Of a DNA stretch of 64,000 nt, positions 11,715-19,781 are shown piece by piece. Source of the DNA: Conus ventricosus (taxonomy: Eukaryota; Mollusca; Gastropoda; Neogastropoda; Conidae). Within the stretch, counting starts at the first letter, position 1. Each line of letters opens with the position of its first letter. The notes under the pieces were generated by a model. It saw only the letters and a program-made list of their open reading frames with translations. It made no database searches and was not told the origin of the DNA. Location of the stretch: positions 35,558,482 through 35,622,481 of the forward strand of contig CM031626.1 of the NCBI GenBank assembly GCA_018398815.1, given 5' to 3'. The position numbers were made by a program, and so were the translations under genes.

Positions 11715-11855
11715 GTCGAAAAGTCTGTCTGCGAAACGTCCGGTCGACGAAACATCCGTCGGCGAAAAATCCGTTGGCTAAACGTCCGGTCGGCAAAACG
11801 TCCGACTCCGAAACGTCCGGCGGCGAAACGTCCATCGGCGGAACGTCCGCATACT
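11715..11855 (-). repeat. MULE right terminal inverted repeat, modular
   Basis: CGAAACGTCCG-type modules, the reverse complement of the left repeat modules, with the same succession near the outer end (GGAC / CGGCGAAACG / CTCCGAAACG / GGCAAAACG). Confidence 0.85.
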
Positions 11856-12032
11856 AGGACGCCTACATACCCACACATATATATACTCAACTTTTGCATA
11901 TATAAATGCACTGTGATTTTTTTTTAAATTATGATACTCATAAAAATAAGTCAGAAGTCGCCTTTTCTGCATATCACATCTAATATCACTTCATGAGAAC
12001 TGATGTTAAATTAAAGAACGAATGCACACGCA

Positions 12033-12035
<3 letters not shown>

Positions 12036-12107
<72 letters not shown>

Positions 12108-12122
12108 GCGCGCGCGCGCGCG
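12036..12122. repeat. (CA)n followed by (CG)n
   Basis: (CA)n from about 12036 to 12105, then a GCGCGC tract, a potential Z-DNA-forming run. Confidence 0.95.
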
Positions 12123-12323
12123 AATGCGCGTGCGCACATCACGTCTGTCATTTGTCTCATCTGCTAAATGTTGTAAAGTATGTTTTAAAAAAAATGTTTG
12201 AAAAATATTACAGTCAATGTGTTGTATTAATTTGTCCGTCAGTAAAACCTTTAAATTGATGAATCTTAAATAAATGTTAGCGAACCGCCCAGAGAACGTG
12301 GACAAACGAGTCACAAGACAAAA

Positions 12324-12360
12324 CACAACGCGTTTCGACCTCTTAGGTCTTCGCCAGGTG
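12324..12360 (-). ncRNA. Hammerhead ribozyme-like motif, left arm, damaged core
   Basis: The minus strand reads CAC-CTGGCGA, a stem II GACCT-AAG-AGGTC that pairs perfectly apart from one extra A before it, then GAAA-CGCGTT-GTG. The conserved core CUGANGA is CUGGCGA here (A6 to G), which should abolish activity. Confidence 0.45.
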
Positions 12361-13019
12361 ATAAATAAACGAATAAAACAACGAAAATTCACTTAGCTTT
12401 GATCGCCTCAGATCGCTCAGGGCTCAGCGCAAGGAAGAAGGCGTTGAATGAGAACGAGGCTGTTGGAAGGGAAATAGTGAGCGAGTCAAAGTCGTAATGA
12501 TGATAATAATATTACTGATAGGAATACTATTAATGGTCAAAATATTGGGGAAAAAAATCAATCTTGGTGTCAATAAGTATGTGTATGGGAGAAAGGAGAG
12601 TGGGTTAGAAGATTCTTAAGCAGCAGGGTTGCCGTGGCAACAGTCCCAGAGGCGAAGGCGATGGTGATGTCAACGCTAGGGGTAGTATCAATACTAGCAA
12701 TAGTATTACTGAATGATACTGCTAACAACGATAGTGAAGGTTAAGGTTACGAAAGCATGATACAGAATTATATTTAGAAAATACATTTTTATAATAATCA
12801 AATAAATAAATAAAAGAAACATTAAAAAAAATAAAATAAAAAAAAAATAAAAATAATAAATTAAAAAAATAAAATAAAATAAAATAATGATAATAAATGC
12901 ATAAATAAGATAGCTATAAGTTATGTGTGAGGTGAATAGTGGGAGATAAGGTAGTATGTGTGTGTGTGTAGTGGGAGGATATAGTGGGCTGAGATTGAAG
13001 TGGTGGGTTGGTACATGTT

Positions 13020-13605
13020 ACTTTTATTTTCTATTTTTTTAATTTTTTTAATGTTTCTTTTATTTATTTATTTGATTATTATAAAAATGTATTTTCTAAA
13101 TATAATTCTGTATCATGCTTTCGTAACCTTAACCTTCACTATCGTTGTTAGCAGTATCATTCAGTAATACTATTGCTAGTATTGATACTACCCCTAGCAT
13201 TGACATCACCATCGCCTTCGCCTCTGGGACTGTTGCCACGGCAACCCTGCTGCTTAAGAATCCTCTAACCCACTCTCCTTTCTCCCATACACATACTTAT
13301 TGACACCAAGATTGATTTTTTCCCCCAATATTTTGACCATTAATAGTATTCCTATCAGTAATATTATTATCATCATTACTCGCTCACTATTTCCCTTCCA
13401 ACAGCCTCGTTCTCATTCAACGCCTTCTTCCTTGCGCTGAGCCCTGAGCGATCTGAGGCGATCAAAGCTAAGTGAATTTTCGTTGTTTTATTCGTTTATT
13501 TATCACCTGACGAAGCCCTAAGAGGTCGAAACGCGTTGTGTTTTGTCTTGTGACTCGTTTGTCCACGTTCTCTGGGCGGTTCGCTAACATTTATTTAAGA
13601 TTTGT
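13020..13605. repeat. Right inverted arm of the hairpin element
   Basis: Reverse complement of about 12262-12830 with few differences. It contains the intact-core hammerhead motif and ends in CGGTTCGCTAACATTTATTT before the one-sided tail. Confidence 0.9.
13504..13540 (+). ncRNA. Candidate type I hammerhead ribozyme, right arm
   Basis: Stem I is CAC (13504-13506) pairing GTG (13538-13540). The core CTGACGA is at 13507-13513. Stem II is GCCCT-AAG-AGGTC with one C-U mismatch and one unpaired A before it. The core GAAA is at 13528-13531, followed by a minimal stem III A-C/G-T around a GC loop, with GTT as cleavage triplet (predicted cut after 13537). The layout matches the minimal hammerheads known from Penelope-like elements. 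The left arm has the perfect stem II but a core change, so each arm is damaged at a different place. Activity is not established. Confidence 0.5.
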
Positions 13606-13961
13606 TTAGATTTCCGCCTGCAGTCGTCTCGCTTTGCAACTAGATTTAAATTGATGGTTTAGAAATGTGCCCAATAATTATTTGTACACTCCATTTTTTC
13701 TTAAAGTTGTTTTTTTTTTCTTTGTTCATATGTTCCACAAATTCTATTCATTCATTCATGTTAATTTTTGTTGTGTGGAGATTTATTGTATGTTAAAAAA
13801 AATTCCTCTGGAAAATAAAAAGATAGTTTAAATAAGCAGGCTCAAAGTGTGATAGGTCTTTTTCACCTGCACAATGCTCCACTGGGTTTATTGTTTTATA
13901 GACAGTTCATTACGAACTATAAAAATATGCACATAATATGACAGACAGTTCCGCAACTCAC

Positions 13962-14592
13962 CTTCACACTCGTTAGTTGGTGGCTCAGACTCGCAGCTGA
14001 TTGGAGCACTCTCATCATTGCTGTCTGTGTCCACATGCACATTTCCCTCAGCTGCAGGAAACACAAAATCGGCTACAGCGCCTTCATACAAGACCACTTC
14101 TCTTTGGTTTCTCGCTTTGAGCTGCAGGAACACAAACTGTGGAAAATCCCTTCGAAGCTTGCATTTTAGTGCACACCTTTATTGGTCTATTTTCTATGTC
14201 TCAAAAGCATCTGAAAGCAGTTCAACCAACCGAGTCATCTGCAGTGCTATACCCTGGTTTACAAGTTTGTCGATAAGTATTCTTTCACAAAAAACAATGT
14301 ATGCCTCAGAATGTTTCCAAGAAGTGCTCTCTGATGTACTAGTGCCAGGAGTTCGGGCTTCATTAATATATGCTTTAAAGCAGCATGAATGGTATCTTAA
14401 TTCTATAGCCACTAAATCCTTCCCTTGAATATATTGTAGAAGTTCTTCATCCTGCTTCAGTAAAGCAGCATTAATGAGTTTTTCATTGTGCACCGTTTCA
14501 CAGTGCTGAAGGGGCCGGTCAGTTTTTTGCCCGTGTGTTTGTCTAGTTTGGCCTTTCTTTCCTTCTTGCAAAATATGCGGACAAGTGGCAGA
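13962..14592 (-). CDS. Uncharacterised zinc-finger family, N-terminal exon (copy 1)
   Basis: The minus-strand frame from about 14592 reads a Cys-rich start (TCPHILQEGKKGQ), then LQHCETVHNEKLINAALL, then DLVAIELRYHSCCFKAYINE, which matches VDFVAREAHYHESCRKAYTR in copy 2 (about 50085). The C...YHxxC..AY pattern suggests a zinc-binding module. A second frame (14133 to 13962, FLQLKARNQREVVLYEGAV) continues after a frameshift and in-frame stops at 14134-14193. The exon ends with a good splice donor, GAAG/GTGAGT (last exon base 13962), suggesting a spliced host-type gene. The next homologous block on the same strand is at 9433, beyond the MULE and the hairpin element. Confidence 0.55.
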
Positions 14593-14599
14593 ATGAGCT

Positions 14600-15600
14600 A
14601 GCTACGTTGGTTGGCTTTAATGCTTGCATCTGTGATGAGGATGTCTGAACTTCTAAGTCTGAAAATCTTCACTGTCATCAGATGCCTCTCCTAAGCCCTT
14701 TTCATTCTGTCGCTGAAGCTGCTCCAACCTGTAATTAATGAATGCGTATAAATAAAGTGTATTTAAATATCTATACCACACGTCCACAGCACAAAAAGAA
14801 ATGTTATGTTTCACACACTACACACAAACAATTTAGTTATCCCATTCCCTCTGTAAATCCCTCCCTACTCCTTATAGAGGGGATGGGTGAATGAGAGTGA
14901 GTGTGAATGGGTGAGTGGGGCCTGGATGGACGGGTGTGATTTAATATTGCAGTATAAATTAAGAAGCTGCCCAGATCACAATGCCCCATGCCCAATTCCA
15001 AATGTGCATTGATGCCCAACACCATTAGATTTTCACATTCAACTATTAAGAAGAAGAAGAACAAAATTTACCACACACACACACACAAAACTAATATTTA
15101 ATTAAACCTCAGCTAGTGATAATTTCATGTATACTCTTGCGTACACACACTTCTTCCAAAACACATACAATTATAGTTACACATAATTTACCGAGACACA
15201 AACATGTCGGAGTACGTGAACCGACAATTACAGACACAATGTACACAAACCTTTCTTTCCCAAGTGGGAAACATGTTACTCGGGAGAGAGACTGGATCTG
15301 GATAGATCTGGATCAGTACGTCGCAGAAGCAAATCAACGGCTGTAAGTACGACGGAAGAAGGAGAGCGCAAGGATAGTCTAAAAAGCCACCACTTTGTCC
15401 TAGGTTCGATCTCAATGGGTAGCCACAAAGGTATCTACATGGAGATATTCTGCAGATAACACAATAAACACCTGGGCTGAAAGTACAATGCAGTTTCAAT
15501 ATTTTTATTAGCAGTTCAACATATGAAAATGTCCCACTTACCGATCCTTTTGTGTGAATTGTTGGTAACAGTATTGGTGAAATCCGCATCCTTTCTCCAG
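14600..15600. other. Putative intron of the zinc-finger family gene
   Basis: No recognisable coding motif. It lies between the presumed first exon and the zinc-finger exon on the minus strand. Confidence 0.45.
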
Positions 15601-15608
15601 CGCATCTT

Positions 15609-15833
15609 CTAAACTTGATGTTGTGGAACGAAAACTTTTTCAAGTTTTGCAGCGTCTTTCTGTTGGCATGGGTACCTTATCCACTCTCGCGCAAACGAAC
15701 ATGATTTTTCAAAAGTAATAACTGTGAATGACTTTACCGTTTGATCCTGTCTGTTCGAATTATGCAGACAACATCTCAAAGTTTTGCTGTCATTACCGCT
15801 GACTGCGCACGCCGCCATCTTTGTTGTTGTCAA
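15609..15833 (-). CDS. Presumed first exon of the zinc-finger family gene
   Basis: The minus strand carries ACAAAGATGGCGGCGTGC, an ATG embedded in an AAGATGGCGGC element typical of YY1-bound animal promoters. From it runs MAACAVSGNDSKTL, then VKSFTVITFEKSC and FAREWIRYPCQQKDAAKLEK. This F-x-x-x-x-F-E-K/S-x-x-x-x-A-x-x-W pattern resembles the N-terminal region I recall in this unnamed family, upstream of the YHxxC zinc-binding block. The splice donor was not fixed; GT dinucleotides near 15640 are candidates. The assignment to one gene with the pieces at 14.6-14.0 and 9.4-8.6 kb rests on same strand and correct order. Confidence 0.45.
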   Translation of the reverse strand: MTTTKMAACAVSGNDSKTLRCCLHNSNRQDQTVKSFTVITFEKSCSFAREWIRYPCQQKDAAKLEKVFVPQHQV

Positions 15834-15915
15834 GTGTCGAGCGATGCGCGTTGTTCTGATTGGCTAACACCATTCGGCACATTTTGTCAGCGAGTTTGAG
15901 TGGGGCGCACAGGTA
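15815..15915. promoter_or_regulatory. Putative promoter with YY1-like and CCAAT elements
   Basis: Locally CpG-richer DNA holds GATTGGCTAAC (inverted CCAAT, about 15858) between the minus-strand YY1-like start (about 15815) and a plus-strand CACAG/GTAAGA donor-like site near 15911. It may be a bidirectional promoter. Confidence 0.35.
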
Positions 15916-15919
15916 AGAC

Positions 15920-16460
15920 AGGTTTCGGCAATTTCATGACATTTTTAACTCATTTTATGCACTAATCCACCCATATTGACAATGTAACAACCGTGATTTA
16001 ATAATAATATGGATTGACGAACGTGTTTCATTTGATTTTGTTTTGCCTCAAGCATGTGCCACAGAGTAAAAGATAATCGAGTTCGTCCGACCGACTATTT
16101 TTTTTCTTCTTCGTAATCTGCCCGCTTCATCAAACTGAAGATTCTTGGCATTTACTGTTTAGCGTTTCCTGAGAGCTTGAATACGTGTTTATTATTTAAA
16201 GAAGAGGACTTCAAAGTACTCATTTTTTCATATCGTGTTTATTGAAGTCCAGCAGTCGTTTTTATACATACTAATTGATGTAATTTTCAAATTGTGGTTT
16301 TAACTTAAGTTTGAACAACGGGACAATGCATTGCTTAAACAGACACACTGTAAGTCCACTACTTTATAAACACCAAGGCAAGACAACTTGACAACTGAAA
16401 TATAGTGCAGTTTCCAGCTGCATGGAAAAAACACATGTGTTACTCTTTTTGATAAATCAG
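15920..16460. other. AT-rich intergenic DNA and receptor 3' side
   Basis: No coding motifs. The part next to 16463 should contain the receptor gene's 3' UTR on the minus strand; no single polyadenylation signal was chosen. Confidence 0.4.
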
Positions 16461-16463
16461 GTG

Positions 16464-18495
16464 TTAGATATTTTTTTGAGCACGTAGCAGTTTCAGGAAA
16501 CGGACTTCTTGTTCTCTGCGCCGTTTCTCCAGAATGATATTCAAAGTGTAAAGGAACGGATTGAGCGCTGAATTGAGTGGCAGCACAAAGATGGCCATTC
16601 CCACGTTGACCTCCCCTGGAATGACAACATCCCTGGCAGCCAGGATCCCACACAGACCAATAGGAAACCAGCACAGAAAATCAGATACAGCAACTGACAG
16701 GAGACGCCTGGCGATAGTTGCTTCCTTGGACTGTGTATTTTCAGTGCCTACGTCTTTGGTCTTTGGTAATTGATTAGCTATAACATTACTCCTCACTGTC
16801 CAGAAAATGAGACACTGACCCACACCAATCATGAGAAAGAGGATTAGGTTGCAGACGATCATGATACTGAAGGAGTAAATGTGTCCAGGGAAGTGAGCTC
16901 TGGTGACTGGCAGTGGAATACAGATTCCTGTCTGGTGAAAAAACTCCCAGTGTGAAGTCACCGGCAGCAGAGGCACTGTGGCCATCGTTATTCCCAGTGT
17001 CCACATGATGGCACAGGCCATAGAAGCTGATCTGCTTCCAAACCGGATCTGACTGAAAGGAAAACGGAGCACAAGGAATCGATCCAAAGTGATCAAACAG
17101 ATGAGGAATGCTGACACCTCACTTGATAACAAGGACATAAACCCGGCAATACGACAACCAAAACTCTGTTTCCATGCCGTGTCATTCCAGATATAAGTGC
17201 CAGTATACACCCAGTCTGCTACACCTATGAAAACTAAGTATACTCCCATAAAGAAGTCAGAAACACACAGATGAAGGACAAATATCACAAAACTAGTCTT
17301 GATTTTTTTGACAAGAAATAGATTCGGTAGACAAACCCACCAAGGTTTCCCAGAACAGCCAACACAGCAAATACACCCAGAGCACAACGGTAAGCCATGT
17401 ATTTCAACAAGTCATCACAGGAGGAGATTTCATCAGATGGGGCCAAACATTCTCCTCGGAAATGGTCTGGTAAAACAACAGGGCAACACAATTTGAAGTT
17501 GTCGGCAGACACATACATGAGTTTTGTCATTTGTTTCATGAAGTCTGGAGTGAAATCATTCACAGGACAACCTTGTAAATCAAAAGTGTGAAGATGAGGA
17601 AACAATCCTTTCTCCTGCAGTATTTTATGTCACCCCATGACAAATCAACAACTTGCAACTTTGGCATAAAAGCTGACAAGGTAGTCATATTTAAGGAATT
17701 AGCTTGCGAATGGGAAATATTTAAGATAGCAAGTGACGGATGTGCATACTGATTCTGGACATAAGAAACACTACCAGACATAGGATTGCCTGCCAGATTT
17801 AATAACCTAAGCTGAGGCATTCCAGCAAAGTGGCTAAAGTTGATAGAGTGAAGTTGATTCCAACTAAGATCCAGGCTGTGAAGATTGAGTAAAATCACTG
17901 CTGTTAACTCCCTTAGTCCACACGCCTGTACACCCAGGTGGATCAGCAAGGTGTTATGAGTGGCATCACTTACGTGCATTCCACTACCAGATGCTTCAAG
18001 GTAGCGTAGCTGAGGGTAAAAGCTGAGAGTAGATGTGTGATTGCAGAAGAAAGCAAAACCATGGCAAACACATGAGTTAGGACAATTGATGTCGCACACC
18101 AGTTCGTCATCGTGTAGTGGGCACTGTGGTAGACCATCACACAGGTGGTTCACGTGCACACAGACTGTGTCGCTGTCACGGCATCGATAAAACCCTGGGC
18201 ACGTCTTATAATTCTGACAGTCAACTTCGTCCTCATGACCCGGGCAGTCAATCATGTCATTACACCTGACATAGACAGGGAGACAATAGCCATCATCGTG
18301 ACACTGGAAATGAGTGTCTGGGCACTGCGTGCTGTTTCCTGGTAAAGGCACGATGCTGAACCCTCCAGGTCTGTCAAAGTTGATAAGAGCTGGGGGTTTT
18401 ACCTGTCCGAAGGTGTAGCTCACCTTACAGTCAGTCTCGTCGTAGTTTGTACTGCAGTCCTTGAACCCATTACATCGTTTCCGAACATCTACACA
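16464..18495 (-). CDS. GRL101-like LDLa/LRR G-protein-coupled receptor, last exon (two frameshifts)
   Basis: A cell-surface receptor related to leucine-rich-repeat relaxin-type GPCRs and to the snail receptor GRL101. The exon opens after a TTTAG acceptor at 18495 and completes an LDLa repeat (CVDVRKRCNGFKDC). Two more LDLa repeats follow (HFQCHDDGYC; FYRCRDSDTVC), then an LRR N-cap (CPNSCVCHGFAFFC), leucine-rich repeats (HSLDLSWNQLHSINFSHF; RLLNLAGNPMSG) and a 7TM domain. TM1 is near FAVLAVLGNLGGF, the DRF motif (LITLDRFLVL) near 17080, CWFPIGLCG in TM6, and NSALNPFLYTLN (NPxxY) near 16547. The stop is at 16464. One base is missing near 17627 (AAAA where AAAAA restores the frame) and another near 17325. 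Both could be sequencing indels, so pseudogene status is open. Confidence 0.85.
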
Positions 18496-19028
18496 CTAAA
18501 GACAAGACAGCAAGCACAGGTCTGACAACACTGAACCGCTCTAATTCTCTCTAAGAGTAGCAGAAAGACAGACTGCCATATGCACCACATGGAAAGCTGC
18601 CGGCAACAGTGGCACTGAGCGCTTTCCATTGGCTGCGATACGCACGTGACAACAAAAGTAGTAGGCCGATGCCGGCGACGTGTGCGATCTTATCACAGTA
18701 TTTCTAAACTGCAATAACCTCAACTCAGTACAAACATCACAGAGGGCAAAGATTTGTCAACATGATGTATTGCTCTTTACTGCCTTTTTTTTCTACATTA
18801 CACAAATAATTGATGAATAAATAAATAGATAGATCAATAAACAGATAAATAAATAGATAAATAAATAGATAAATAAATGAAAACCTGAGAATATAATAAA
18901 CAAATAAAATCACTGAAAAAGTGAATAAAGTGAACATGAATGAGTACAGTTGAATAAAGCTTGTTTCCAAGGCTGTGTTGCTAGAGATATAAACCTATGT
19001 AACGACTGCAAGTGCTATAATATATGCC

Positions 19029-19067
<39 letters not shown>

Positions 19068-19078
<11 letters not shown>

Positions 19079-19081
19079 GAG
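19068..19081. repeat. LINE A target-site duplication, 5' copy
   Basis: TCTCTCTCAATGAG at the end of a (CT)n tract, repeated exactly at 26201-26214. Confidence 0.9.
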
Positions 19082-19781
19082 CTGAGCTCTCTCTGCCCTG
19101 GTGAAAGGTAGAAGTCGCATTGCTCATGCTCTCCGCAAAACTGTGAAATTGTCCAGCTTGCAAGTGACGTGTGATCCCAATTTTTTGCAAGAAGTTGTGT
19201 CAAGGTACCGTGTATTCGTTGGTGTTATTTATTTTCGCCGATTGTGCCCCGATGTTGAATTAATTGCGTTATTGTGATTAATACACAAACAAGAAGGAAA
19301 AACGAATCAAAACAGTTCACTAGTTAAATCCCTGATCAAGGAGTGTGGAGCACGTGCATCAGGAAGTGGAAAGTTTGGCCCTGCTCTGACAGTGGCCATA
19401 TTAATGAACACTGTTCTTTCAATCAATGTACCGTGTCTAAAGTCCCCTCGTTGAAGCAACCGTGATGAGAAAAGCACGTGCAAGGTGTGTTCTAAGGCGG
19501 AACTCGAAGAAAGCTAGCCGCGTACCACAAGCGTTCCAAATAAGAACTGTGTGGCCTCTCTCCCTTGCGCAAACAGTGTTCATTGCTGTTGTGTTTACAG
19601 CAACGTGCACACTTGAACAGAATTGTGGTACATCAGGTGACTATGGATACTGTCATTTTGAACGCTGCGACAGGGCTCCCCCCTCCTCCGACCTTCTTTT
19701 GTGTACCTCTCATCCTCCTTCATCAGTGTATTTTCCTCCCTTCCCCAGTTTTGTCTTGCCCACTGTCAGCGTCTGTTCCTG

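Larger units (their letters stand above)
9500..11855 (+). mobile_element. Mutator-like (MULE) DNA transposon with FLYWCH transposase
   Basis: A single transposase gene (10320-11653) is flanked by two long inverted repeat regions made of the same short module, roughly CGGACGTTTCGCCGA. The outermost bases align as inverted repeats: GGTACCCGGACCTTT on the left against AGTATGCGGACGTTC on the reverse complement of the right. Terminal repeats plus a MULE-type DDE protein define the element. No target-site duplication could be recognised at the chosen ends, so the boundaries may be off by some bases. It lies between pieces of the minus-strand zinc-finger family gene. It contains one frameshift and is probably inactive as sequenced. 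Confidence 0.8.
12262..13644. mobile_element. Hairpin (foldback) retroelement with 12-bp TSD, possibly Penelope-derived
   Basis: The element is flanked by identical 12-bp direct repeats TTTAAATTGATG (12250-12261 and 13645-13656). Inside are two inverted arms, about 12262-12830 and 13020-13605, separated by about 190 bp of unique sequence. The right end carries an extra stretch of about 40 bp (TTTCCGCCTGCAGTCGTCTC plus GCTTTGCAACTAG) that the left end lacks. Each arm contains a hammerhead-ribozyme-like motif. Variable-length TSDs, inverted arms, a one-sided tail of about 40 bp and hammerhead motifs are together reminiscent of Penelope-like retroelements, but no RT or GIY-YIG coding sequence is present. 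A DNA foldback element is the alternative. Confidence 0.75.

Noticed and set aside
12806..12900. Poly(A)-rich tail suggesting a LINE or SINE end
   Set aside because: The AT-rich stretch lies at the inner end of a hairpin arm and the loop, and its inverse occurs at 13022-13075; the true ends are fixed by the 12-bp TSD.
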